Origin: Gemmatimonadota bacterium
GTDB lineage: Bacteria; Gemmatimonadota; Gemmatimonadetes; Longimicrobiales; Gaopeijiaceae
NCBI GenBank assembly: GCA_012960225.1
Contig: DUBS01000035.1
Location: 1-64,000 of the forward strand
Direction: 5' to 3'
Length of the DNA: 64,000 nt
Under the pieces are notes generated by a model. It was not told the origin of the DNA and made no database searches. It worked only from the letters and a program-made list of their open reading frames with translations. Below, piece by piece: positions 1-7,850 of the stretch; position 1 is the stretch's first letter, and each line of letters opens with the position of its first letter. The translations under genes and the position numbers were made by a program.

Positions 1-1
1 C

Positions 2-490
2 GGCGGATATGGTGTGGCTCCGTTCTATGTCCGGGAGGAACTACTCGAGCGCATCGGGACCGACCGTTTTGGTTCATTGAATATCGCCGAAGAACTCGGC
101 CAACATCGCTTTCGTGTCTACGACGATGCACGCAAATACGGATATGCGACCATGGGCTTTGGCTCGGTCTTTCAATTACGTGCCGCGCTCGACTACCTCC
201 TGAGGGTGGGCGTTCCGAATATCGAAGCACACACAGTCAGCCTCGCCCAACAGCTTAACACAGGACTCGTTGGCCAAGGGCACGACGTGTGGACTCCGAA
301 AGACAATCGTTCGCCGATTGTCACGTTTCGTCATCACCGGGATATCACTCTAGTGCGGAGCACACTTGAGGAGGCCGGGATACGGATCAGCTTCAAGGCC
401 GAAGGAGAGGAGCTCCGAGCCGGTATCGCGCTCTTCAATAACTCAGACGATATCGACAAGCTTTTGGAAGTAACAGCCAACTGGGCCTAG
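2..490 (+). CDS. Class V aminotransferase family protein, C-terminal part (5' end outside window)
   Basis: The open frame enters from the left edge and ends with TAG, so only about 162 C-terminal residues are present. The fragment begins with a GGYGVAPFYVR stretch, which in class V PLP aminotransferases (cysteine desulfurase/selenocysteine lyase-like) lies just after the PLP-binding lysine. Further on are the small-domain features SPIVTFRH and GIRISFKAEGEELRAGIALFNN, typical of the C-terminal domain that closes over the active site. The catalytic lysine itself is not in the window. The exact substrate cannot be told from this part; it could be a desulfurase-like or an isopenicillin-epimerase-like member. 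It converges on the lipocalin-like gene with a 31-base gap. Confidence 0.75.
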   Translation, partial: GGYGVAPFYVREELLERIGTDRFGSLNIAEELGQHRFRVYDDARKYGYATMGFGSVFQLRAALDYLLRVGVPNIEAHTVSLAQQLNTGLVGQGHDVWTPKDNRSPIVTFRHHRDITLVRSTLEEAGIRISFKAEGEELRAGIALFNNSDDIDKLLEVTANWA

Positions 491-521
491 CCGAGACGTC
501 GTCCGGCCCGACCTTACCGGG

Positions 522-1019
522 TTAGCTCTCTATCTTCCGCCAGGTGAGTGTGCCCGTCGTTTGTCCTTCTGCATTCTTCAGCGACAACTTGAGCAGGCCT
601 TCGTCCGTAAACTCGAAGTACCGAATGTTGTCTACCCCAGGCCAGCTCGCCCGCGTCGGTGAGCCCTCGACATGGTGGATGACGATTCCGTTCGGTAGGT
701 CAAAACTCACCTTCCCCCAGTAAGCGAAGCCAGCCTGTACACGTTCACTCGACTCCCGAGCTCGAGCCGGCAGGTCTTTGGGCATTCCGATGGCTGACAT
801 ATTGTCGTGCTCGTCGTACATGATCCTTCCCACGTAGTTCATGTCGACCACTTCGCCATCCGGACGGAAAGACTCGTAGATCACCAATTCGTAGTGCCCT
901 ACAAACTGCTCTTTGATGGTCTGTAAATCATCTGTCGTCGCATCCTGCGCAGTAGTGCAAGCAGGCGCCCCGATGGCAAGAGCCAGCGCCGCCGGCAACA
1001 GAAACATTCTAGTCTTCAT
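522..1019 (-). CDS. Secreted lipocalin-like domain protein
   Basis: This 165-residue protein starts at ATG 1019, preceded by GGAGAA at good spacing; a longer reading from 1085 would put an unlikely segment before the signal peptide. Residues 1-25 form a signal sequence ending near ACTTA, with a possible lipobox cysteine. The mature part reads as one small beta-rich domain of the lipocalin-like family (Lipocalin_5 type): VGHYELV near the start, GRIMYDEHDNMSAIGMP, a GYWGK-like strand and a closing HHVEGS...RYFEF...GTLTWRK. Members bind or sense unknown small ligands; no catalytic residues are evident. It may share a transcript with the NHL gene upstream, 83 bases away. Confidence 0.75.
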   Translation of the reverse strand: MKTRMFLLPAALALAIGAPACTTAQDATTDDLQTIKEQFVGHYELVIYESFRPDGEVVDMNYVGRIMYDEHDNMSAIGMPKDLPARARESSERVQAGFAYWGKVSFDLPNGIVIHHVEGSPTRASWPGVDNIRYFEFTDEGLLKLSLKNAEGQTTGTLTWRKIES

Positions 1020-1102
1020 CAACAGTTCTCCGCTGAAGTCTGGTGCAACGTCCCTGTCTGGACTGGGATTAGTCAAGACGCCCAAACCAATCCGAAATTA
1101 AG

Positions 1103-2206
1103 TCAGCCGGGGTCTTTGAGTGTGAACTTCTGAGGTCGGAAGCCCGCCTGAACACTGTCCCCCTGTGCCGCGTCCACGATCCATGGCCCTGCCGCCTCAG
1201 CCACGAACACGTTGCCGTCGGGATCAACCGCAAGGTTGTGCGGCCTTCCCAGTTGTCCGGGACCCGTTCCAGGCCCACCAAACTCGTCGACCTTCTCCAA
1301 ATCAGACCTTCTTAGTACAACGATCACATGTGATCCACCGTCAGCGACGTACAGATACGTTTGAGCATCATCGGGCGAGAAACCTACTGAGAATGCTGCT
1401 TCACGACCGCACTCCGGTACCTCTGGCTGGTCTTCCGGGGCGCACCGCTGGCGAAGAATCTTCTCGGTGACGTACGTGCCGTCCTGTAGAAATACCTGGA
1501 TGCGATTGTTGGCCCGGTCTGCGACATAGATCGAGCCATCGCGGGAGCCAACGATACCGTGCGGGGTCCGAAACTGACGTGACGGTTCCCCCGCAGTCGG
1601 ATCCGGCCGGTATGCGTCATCGGGTCGTTCTCCGTATGCTCCCCAGTGGCGCAGGTATTCCCCCGTCTCACCGTCGAAGACAATGACACGACGGTTCGCG
1701 TATCCATCTGCCACGAAGACCTCATTGTCGATTGGGTCGACCCATATTTCAGCTGGTCGCCCCATAAGCTCGGTATCATTACTTCCACCGGTCTCATCAA
1801 AGCGACCAATCGTCATAAGGTGCTGCCCGTCTCTCGAGAACTTGAGCGTAAGGTTGCTCTCACGAGCATTGGTCCACACGAAGTCGTTGTGATCGATAAA
1901 TAGCCCGTGGACAACACTCCAATTCCCGTCTGGTCCACGCGCACTCCAATTCTGAACCAAGTTCCCATCCCTGTCCCACTCAGCAATTTCGCTACGGCTG
2001 GACGTCCAAACATGCCCGCGCGAATCAGTCGCGATTCCGATTACTTGTCCCCACTCAAAGTCTGGTGGGAGCATCGGCCAGCTTGCATCAGCCTCAAAAG
2101 AAGGCAGAGCGACTTCCATTTCACTGGTATCAGGAGCTGCACAGCCCCCGATCATGGTAAGTAACATCATCGCCATGACTGTGGCGTACTTCATGGAAGC
2201 GGTCAT
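1103..2206 (-). CDS. NHL-repeat six-bladed beta-propeller lipoprotein
   Basis: A 367-residue protein whose start at 2206 is set by GGAGGAG six bases upstream. Residues 1-22 are a lipoprotein signal ending in MIGGC, so it is probably anchored on the periplasmic or outer face. The rest is built from NHL-type propeller blades, visible as repeated DSRGHVW, DHNDFVWT, VFVADGYANRRVIVFD, GSIYVADRANNRIQVF and DPDGNVFVAEA. Such propellers act as scaffolds or, in peptidylglycine lyase relatives, as enzymes; no lyase residues could be assigned with confidence. A paralogue with the same architecture lies at 45234-46382. The gene follows the tRNA-Ile terminator on the same strand. Confidence 0.85.
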   Translation of the reverse strand: MTASMKYATVMAMMLLTMIGGCAAPDTSEMEVALPSFEADASWPMLPPDFEWGQVIGIATDSRGHVWTSSRSEIAEWDRDGNLVQNWSARGPDGNWSVVHGLFIDHNDFVWTNARESNLTLKFSRDGQHLMTIGRFDETGGSNDTELMGRPAEIWVDPIDNEVFVADGYANRRVIVFDGETGEYLRHWGAYGERPDDAYRPDPTAGEPSRQFRTPHGIVGSRDGSIYVADRANNRIQVFLQDGTYVTEKILRQRCAPEDQPEVPECGREAAFSVGFSPDDAQTYLYVADGGSHVIVVLRRSDLEKVDEFGGPGTGPGQLGRPHNLAVDPDGNVFVAEAAGPWIVDAAQGDSVQAGFRPQKFTLKDPG

Positions 2207-2230
2207 TTGCTCCTCCTACTGCAAAGGAAG

Positions 2231-2262
2231 CACGGTGCCCCCGCCGCAACGGGGGCACCGTG
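2231..2262 (-). terminator. Rho-independent-type terminator of tRNA-Ile
   Basis: A perfect 12-base inverted repeat (2231-2242 against 2251-2262, rich in G and C) encloses an 8-base loop. Read on the minus strand it lies 9 bases after the tRNA 3' end and is followed by a CTTCCTTT pyrimidine run, then the ribosome binding site of the NHL gene. It most likely ends the tRNA transcript and separates it from the NHL gene. Confidence 0.75.
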
Positions 2263-2271
2263 TTGTCACAG

Positions 2272-2346
<75 letters not shown>

Positions 2347-2360
2347 AAGGAGCCCGAAAA

Positions 2361-2389
2361 CCTATAATTTTCAATGAGTTCACTCAACC
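2361..2389 (-). promoter_or_regulatory. Possible promoter of tRNA-Ile
   Basis: On the minus strand TATAGG (2366-2361) lies 15 bases before the tRNA 5' end. A TTGAGT (2387-2382) is 15 bases upstream of it; a GGTTGA two bases further out gives the more usual 17-base gap. Position and sequence fit a sigma-70-like promoter, but the match is only partial. Confidence 0.35.
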
Positions 2390-2427
2390 AACCCACCCTT
2401 GAGGGCAAGCCAGCTCTGATCAAATTA

Positions 2428-3975
2428 TTAACTGTCGGTATTCGGGTCAGTCATGGGGATTCCGAACCGCTCAAGTACTGGAAGCATAGTCTCGAAGTCA
2501 TAGAATGTAAGCTGTTGAACCCGCAGCAGTGCACGGCGCCAACCCAGGTACGCATCAAGAAAATTGCTCGCCGTGTCCGACTCCCTCTGGAAACTTTGTA
2601 TCAACTCCAAGGCCGAGATTGAGCCTTCCCGGTACAAATCGATACTGGACGCTGACAGATCATTCGCCAACGCTAGATTACCCTCCATCGCCAGCGTACG
2701 TGCTTCGAATTCCTCTACGCTTCGTACTTGATTCTGAACCTGAGAACGGATTTGCTGCTCTGCTTGTTCAATACGAAGCTGGACTTGATCTAGCCCGATT
2801 CGGGAGGATGCAATGCTTGCGCTGCGCTGTCCCCAATCCCAGATAGGTAGGTACGCATTTACGTCTATTGTGTAGGTATTTGACGCTCTGTCCCATAGCT
2901 CCCTGAAAGCCGGATCCTGCATCTCTCGCCCATAGCTCATTGCGAGATCCATCCTAAAGCTACCCCTGCTTCTCGTGTTCTCCAGATTGATCTCACTTTC
3001 CCTATAGTTGATGTTCAGTTGCCTCATACGCGGCGTGAGCTGCAACGCAAATTGCGTGGCCTGCTCTACGTCAATCTCGATCGGCCGAACATCAATCACG
3101 GGTGTGAGAATGATCGAGTCTGATGGGGAAAGGTTCAGGGTGGTCGTTAAACTCGCAGCCTGAAGTCGGAATTGGCTTTCCATCTGCTGCACCTGCTCCA
3201 CGGCGTTAGCCAGTTCCACCTGGACTTGGCCCATGTCAATTGCTCGTACCGTATCCGTTAATGCCAATTCCTCTGCAGCCGCGACGGCGTCTGTAAGATT
3301 AGCCACCCGAGCCTCGTTGATGATCCTCTGATAGCTGGACTCAAAGAGTTCGAAATAGTCCCCCGATAGGTCATCGACGATTTCAACAACGTCTTCATAG
3401 AATTCCAACTGGGTGTCCTCAAGGTCGAGTTCTGCTTCTTCAATGTTGTTCTTGAGACTATTTGCCTGGAAGAAAGGCTGGGTGTACCTGATGAAGTAGC
3501 GATTGTAGTAACGCAGGTCTTTGTCACCATCAGGTTCCGTCTGGGCGTAACGGTAGACCCTGTTGTTCAGTGACAGATAACCGTTCGTTGGGTAACCGAA
3601 GAGGATGACGGGTTGGCGGATTGACAACTCAGCCTCAAGACGCCTGGAGTCCTCATGAATGATCTCATCCCGCTGAAGAGTAGAGTTCCATTTCGTCTCG
3701 GAAATCGACCTTAAATCTGGTGCAGAGAGATTCAAGTCCACCCGTGAACGCAGTCTTGCACGCTGCGACTGCAAACGGAATCGGGTGCGATCGACACCCA
3801 TATTCAGCTGGCGCACTCGGAAACTATTGCTAAGCGCTAAGTCTACCATTCCATCAAGCGTGAGATCCACAACCCTGCCCCGGACTTGGGCATGGACTGA
3901 CTCACCAATCACCAGAGAGACGGCTAGAACCGCACAGATGACAAGCGATTGCAACTGTATCTTCCTCGAACCCAT
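2428..3975 (-). CDS. TolC-family outer membrane efflux protein
   Basis: The ATG at 3975 has GTGGAG eight bases upstream and opens onto a clean signal peptide (cleavage near SVHAQ), so the in-frame extension to 4041 is not used. The 515-residue product matches the outer membrane efflux protein fold: two long helical halves, each with LDLxxAxxxAL-like openings (LDGMVDLALSNS; IDVEQATQFALQLTP) and long charged heptad-rich helices such as the stretch around residues 220-300 and 420-480. Strand segments rich in aromatic residues (RYFIRYTQPFF; IDVNAYLPIWDWGQ) would form the barrel. It should make a trimeric exit duct. No periplasmic adaptor or inner-membrane pump gene is next to it, so its partners must be encoded elsewhere. 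Confidence 0.85.
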   Translation of the reverse strand: MGSRKIQLQSLVICAVLAVSLVIGESVHAQVRGRVVDLTLDGMVDLALSNSFRVRQLNMGVDRTRFRLQSQRARLRSRVDLNLSAPDLRSISETKWNSTLQRDEIIHEDSRRLEAELSIRQPVILFGYPTNGYLSLNNRVYRYAQTEPDGDKDLRYYNRYFIRYTQPFFQANSLKNNIEEAELDLEDTQLEFYEDVVEIVDDLSGDYFELFESSYQRIINEARVANLTDAVAAAEELALTDTVRAIDMGQVQVELANAVEQVQQMESQFRLQAASLTTTLNLSPSDSIILTPVIDVRPIEIDVEQATQFALQLTPRMRQLNINYRESEINLENTRSRGSFRMDLAMSYGREMQDPAFRELWDRASNTYTIDVNAYLPIWDWGQRSASIASSRIGLDQVQLRIEQAEQQIRSQVQNQVRSVEEFEARTLAMEGNLALANDLSASSIDLYREGSISALELIQSFQRESDTASNFLDAYLGWRRALLRVQQLTFYDFETMLPVLERFGIPMTDPNTDS

Positions 3976-4120
3976 CTCGATATCTCCACTAGAAATTATT
4001 CTTCGACCCAAATACTCGGGTATACCCTTATATAAAGACACCCAAGCAACTATGGAATGTTAATGAATACTGGTATAGGCTGCTCACTCATTGTCCGCAG
4101 CGGCCCTACTCCATGATCAC

Positions 4121-4768
4121 TTAACCTGGAAGCCTCAGTGATACATGCAGGTGATCGCCGACTCCTAGCAAACGAAGTGAATGAAAACCAAATGCCCAAA
4201 ATCCAAGTTCGATGGCACGATTTCTCCATTCCGACCTATTGTCTGTCACTAGGTCAAGCGAATGAATCAGGTCATCCGTCTGCACGAAATGAAGATTCGC
4301 TTCATTAGCCGATAGGCCCATTAGGCGATAATCCTCTAGCATAGACTCATCAGGCGGCCTAAAAGCACTTGGATCAAGGACAATCACCGGACTAGCAGCT
4401 AAACGCAGCAACGGATGAATCATCTGGTATTCTTCGCGGATCTCATCCGGGACTGCATTTGTACTCGCAACATACAAGACGGCATAACCCATATAGATGA
4501 ACGCGATCATGAGCGTGCCCCGGATGAGCATACGCTGGACCCTTCGGACGATTCCGCTACCAGGGATAATGACCCAAGCTCCTAGGAGTAAGAGCGGCAC
4601 GGTCATAACCACCGCACAGACTAGGGATAGTGATGCGCCAAAGGCCCATGTGTGGTAGGAAAAGACACTACCCCTGACGAGTATCGCAAAGAGAGTGGCA
4701 ACGAGAATACCCACCCCGATCACCCAACTCACTGATCGCCTTAGAAGGCCCTCGGGTTGATGAATCAT
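4121..4768 (-). CDS. Membrane protein of unknown function with a conserved-looking C-terminal domain
   Basis: I do not recognise this 215-residue protein firmly. The N-terminal half has three predicted membrane helices (about residues 14-32, 41-66 and 85-104), followed by a soluble domain of about 105 residues. That domain contains DYRLMGLSANEANLHF, a D-H pair (DDLIHSLDL), a tryptophan helix with NRAIELG, and it ends with GVGDHLHVSL. A terminal DHxHV strand is reminiscent of M15/M74-type peptidoglycan peptidases, but the other metal ligands are not clear, so no enzyme function is claimed. It lies 37 bases downstream of the serine hydrolase and upstream of the TolC-like gene, all on the minus strand. 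Confidence 0.6.
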   Translation of the reverse strand: MIHQPEGLLRRSVSWVIGVGILVATLFAILVRGSVFSYHTWAFGASLSLVCAVVMTVPLLLLGAWVIIPGSGIVRRVQRMLIRGTLMIAFIYMGYAVLYVASTNAVPDEIREEYQMIHPLLRLAASPVIVLDPSAFRPPDESMLEDYRLMGLSANEANLHFVQTDDLIHSLDLVTDNRSEWRNRAIELGFWAFGFHSLRLLGVGDHLHVSLRLPG

Positions 4769-4805
4769 CTCGACCCCGTCCTTCTATAATGCCACATGAA
4801 TCAGA

Positions 4806-6314
4806 TCACTCGATAGGAGGCACTGCCTCCATAAGTAGCTCAAAAGCTTGATTCAGTGCTCGCCCGCCAGGTCCTGAACCTGTGTACTTGCCTAGCCGCA
4901 CGACCACAAGGTCATGAGTCGGAATGATAGTTGTACTCTGTCCACCAGCGCCTCTCATACTAAAGGTGCTCTCAGGCAGCCCCTGACTGCCCTGACCGTT
5001 CACCCAAAAGAACGCTCCACCATATTGGAGCCGCCCGTCCGAAACCCACGTCGGAGCGAGTGTTGAGGCGTATTCCACATAGCCTTCGGGCAGAATGCGC
5101 TCGCCATCCCACATGCCATCCTGCAGGTAAAGGTTACCGAGCCTGGCCCAATCACGTGCCGGCATAAATGCGAGCCCCTGACCAAGGAAGTTGCCCTGGG
5201 GATCCGTCTCAATGAGTCCATCCCTGATTCCAATTTTGTCAAAGAGATCATGCTGCGGAAACGAGTGATAGTCCTGCCCTCGGCCCTCCACCCCAAGACG
5301 AATGAGATAGCTAGTCAGAACTGGGTCAGTGTTCCTATAGCGCCCGATTGTATTGGGAGGCCACTCTTGCGGGCGTGTCGCAGCCCACTCGTAGGAATTC
5401 GATGTCGCTGTATAGAGATACAAATGATCAGCGTAGATATCGCGGTCATAGTCAGGATCACTAGGAGCATTGATCTTGATTCCGCTGGACATGCGCATGA
5501 TGTCACCGATACGGATTTCTTGACGGGGGTCACCCGGCTCCTGCCATTCGGGTACGGGCGCGGATTGCCAGAGTTCATAGGTCCCTTGCTGAATCAAGAC
5601 ACCCATGAGCGTGCCGGTCAAACTCTTCGTCATTGACCAACTCTCAAGGGGAGTATGGATGTCGATACCTTCACCGTACCGCTCACCCAAGATACGGCCC
5701 TTATATGTGACTACGAGTCCAAGCGTACGCGCTTCGGCAGGACCGAATCCGATATCAAGAGCCTCTTCAACCTTCTCCATATCGATTTCAGATGGCCATG
5801 GCACATCGGAAAGAACGTCACCCATCGGCCAGGGAGTTGTTGCTGCAGGTGGCAGGTTGCGCTCCACAGCAGTCGGTGTGAAATGCACCGAGTCCTCGCC
5901 AATCCCATGAGCTACGCAGCCCTGATTCTCATAGCGCTTCGCAGTTCGAGTTACACCGTCGGAGAGCGTAAGGGCCACACGCTCCTGTTCGTAATCAACC
6001 ACAGTGTCGACAACATGCGCGCGCTCATCGAATGGAGAGATGAACCCACCGACGTTGGCGGCAGCGTCAGCAGCATCCAAACCAGTAATGAAGACACCAG
6101 AGCAAAGAATCTTCGCGAAACCCGCAGTCTGATGGTGCAGCGCCTCACCCGGAGGAGGGTCGTACTCCGTGTTGAGTTCAAATGCTTGTGCACGTGCAAT
6201 AAGCGACTCAGTAGAGCCATCCGCATTCGGGATTTCTTCTTCAACTACACCGCATGCTACGGACAAAAAGCAGGTGGAGAACAACAAGGTTTTCATAGAT
6301 GAGGCTGTGCGCAT
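4806..6314 (-). CDS. Serine hydrolase, class C beta-lactamase/penicillin-binding-like family
   Basis: The start at 6314 has GGGAG seven bases upstream. Residues 1-21 are a lipoprotein-type signal ending in SVAC. After a roughly 150-residue N-terminal region without a recognised fold, the beta-lactamase-like domain begins. Its active site shows the SxxK motif S227-M-T-K230, a YRN motif (the YxN element) near residue 318 and a GGQS strand near the C-terminus in place of KTG. Family members are esterases, D-aminopeptidases or DD-peptidases more often than true beta-lactamases, so antibiotic resistance should not be read into it. The N-terminal extension is unusual and makes the protein about 100-150 residues longer than the simple members. 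Confidence 0.85.
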   Translation of the reverse strand: MRTASSMKTLLFSTCFLSVACGVVEEEIPNADGSTESLIARAQAFELNTEYDPPPGEALHHQTAGFAKILCSGVFITGLDAADAAANVGGFISPFDERAHVVDTVVDYEQERVALTLSDGVTRTAKRYENQGCVAHGIGEDSVHFTPTAVERNLPPAATTPWPMGDVLSDVPWPSEIDMEKVEEALDIGFGPAEARTLGLVVTYKGRILGERYGEGIDIHTPLESWSMTKSLTGTLMGVLIQQGTYELWQSAPVPEWQEPGDPRQEIRIGDIMRMSSGIKINAPSDPDYDRDIYADHLYLYTATSNSYEWAATRPQEWPPNTIGRYRNTDPVLTSYLIRLGVEGRGQDYHSFPQHDLFDKIGIRDGLIETDPQGNFLGQGLAFMPARDWARLGNLYLQDGMWDGERILPEGYVEYASTLAPTWVSDGRLQYGGAFFWVNGQGSQGLPESTFSMRGAGGQSTTIIPTHDLVVVRLGKYTGSGPGGRALNQAFELLMEAVPPIE

Positions 6315-6380
6315 ACCACTGCTCCCAGTACTGGTGGACCCTGAACATATGCTGGGTTATAGCAGCGCGCGACGGACAGC

Positions 6381-6998
6381 TTATTCCAGTACGCCTTCCC
6401 CAGATGTCAACTGGGCAAGCTGTTCTCTCAGTGTCCCTAGGGTCATCACGGGAACAGCGATCTGATACCTAACCTCCTCGCCGTAATCCTCATGCTCGAC
6501 AATAACCTCTAGATCGTCCAGTAGCCTTTGAAGACTCTCCACATGGGGATATGCGACTCGCACACTAACGTGGACACGCTTGATCTTTAGTTCAGTCGGG
6601 AGGGTTTGAAGCAGCAATTTGACTCCACCAGCATAAGCACGGGAAAGTCCACCAGTCCCGAGCTTTACGCCTCCGAAATAACGCGTGCAAACAGTGACAA
6701 TCTCACCCACTCCAGAATGCAGTAATATAGTGAGCATGGGCCGACCAGCTGTTCCGTGGGGCTCACCGTCGTCGCTCATACCTATGTGTGCCGTACTCCC
6801 TGGGGGACCAGCTACAAAAGCCCAGCAATGATGGGTGGCATCAGGAAATAACTCCCTCACCGAGTCCACAAAAGCATTGGCAGCATTGGCGTCTGGGGCA
6901 TGCGCTGCAGTGGTGATGAAACGACTACGCTGAATTAATTCCTCGACCCTGTAGATTCGTGAAGGAACAGCATAGCGGAGACCAGCGTCTGAACTCAC
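6381..6998 (-). CDS. YigZ/IMPACT family protein
   Basis: The N-terminal domain carries the IMPACT signature: RSRFITTAA, the F.......HHCWAF segment, SDDGEPHGTAGRPML and VTRYFGGVKLGTGGLSRAY. A smaller C-terminal domain (about residues 135-205) has the ferredoxin-like YigZ C-domain arrangement. In E. coli YigZ and eukaryotic IMPACT the domain is linked to translation control, but the biochemical activity is not settled. The start is uncertain: GTG 6998 has GGAAG ten bases upstream, while an in-frame TTG at 7007 lies too close to it. It sits between the rhomboid and serine hydrolase genes with short gaps, so they probably share a transcript. Confidence 0.9.
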   Translation of the reverse strand: MSSDAGLRYAVPSRIYRVEELIQRSRFITTAAHAPDANAANAFVDSVRELFPDATHHCWAFVAGPPGSTAHIGMSDDGEPHGTAGRPMLTILLHSGVGEIVTVCTRYFGGVKLGTGGLSRAYAGGVKLLLQTLPTELKIKRVHVSVRVAYPHVESLQRLLDDLEVIVEHEDYGEEVRYQIAVPVMTLGTLREQLAQLTSGEGVLE

Positions 6999-7036
6999 TC
7001 GACTCAAGCTTCCATGTCAGCGTTCAGGTGTAACAG

Positions 7037-7813
7037 CTAGTCCGCTGACATACGATCCAGGAACTGCCGCTCTGAAGGGCTCAAATTACCAGCACCTTCA
7101 GACTCCACCTTGGCCAGAAGTCGCACGACTTCTCCTCTATTAAGCTCGTGCAATGACTCTAGAGCAATTCCCTTCCACCTCGCCGTAGCCAGGCGGTCCC
7201 CCACCATCCCTGTAGGTGATGCGTCGGAGTGAAGTTTCTTGTTAAAAGCTCTCTTGCCAGCCCCTTTCCGCCACCCCCACCATTTGATGAAAACAAATGC
7301 GAATGCGAGCCCACCGAGGTGTGCGAAGTGAGCCGTACGAGAAGCCGCAGACGGATTTACTCCAAAATATAGAGAAGCGAACACAAGTAAGGTGACGAGA
7401 AGCCAGGCCTCGATCGGTAGGATTCCCCATATGTAAATCCGCTCGCGCGGCCAGTACATTGCAAAGGCTAAGAACACGCCGTACACCGCTCCGGAAGCCC
7501 CAACCATTGGATGCTCCCGAGCAAATAGAAAGTGAAACAGTGCGGCGCCCAACCCGGAAAGGAAGTAAAGCCACAGGAACCCCTTCGCACCCAGTCTGTC
7601 CTCCACTCGGGGTCCGAAGAAGTAGAGGCCAATCATATTGAAAAGCAGATGCATGAAGCCAGCGTGTAAAAACATGTACGAAACCAGCGTCCAAGGCCGA
7701 ACAAAAATGGCTGGCGGATAGAAACTGAGCTCCACAGGAGACAAGGGATACAGGAAGAACATCGCGACATTCGCGATGAGCAACTTTCGGACCCATGGTG
7801 TCATTGCGAGCAT
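7037..7813 (-). CDS. Rhomboid-family intramembrane serine protease
   Basis: The ATG at 7813 has GGAG six bases upstream. The 258-residue protein has six membrane helices and the full rhomboid active site: HLLFNM with the oxyanion asparagine N59, GASG with nucleophile S107, and the histidine H165 in HFAHLGG. The enzyme cleaves membrane proteins within or near their transmembrane segments. A soluble tail of about 75 residues (from about residue 183) is polar and basic, and ends with LSPSERQFLDRMSAD, a motif-like end common in bacterial rhomboids of this type. It starts 37 bases after the M14 peptidase gene and is followed 38 bases later by the YigZ-family gene. Confidence 0.93.
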   Translation of the reverse strand: MLAMTPWVRKLLIANVAMFFLYPLSPVELSFYPPAIFVRPWTLVSYMFLHAGFMHLLFNMIGLYFFGPRVEDRLGAKGFLWLYFLSGLGAALFHFLFAREHPMVGASGAVYGVFLAFAMYWPRERIYIWGILPIEAWLLVTLLVFASLYFGVNPSAASRTAHFAHLGGLAFAFVFIKWWGWRKGAGKRAFNKKLHSDASPTGMVGDRLATARWKGIALESLHELNRGEVVRLLAKVESEGAGNLSPSERQFLDRMSAD

Positions 7814-7850
7814 TTTGAACTCCTACCCCCTCCTAACCGCCAGGTGTCTC

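Noticed and set aside
5655-6302. Plus-strand open frame of 215 codons opposite the serine hydrolase
   Set aside because: Antisense to a protein with intact SxxK and YxN motifs; composition is arginine- and serine-rich without domain features.
4806-6314. Antibiotic resistance through a beta-lactamase
   Set aside because: The gene belongs to a broad hydrolase family in which most members are not beta-lactamases; the third motif is not KTG and it carries an unusual N-terminal extension.
7242-7796. Minus-strand frame of 184 codons overlapping the rhomboid gene in another frame
   Set aside because: The rhomboid reading has all catalytic residues and membrane helices; the other frame shows neither.
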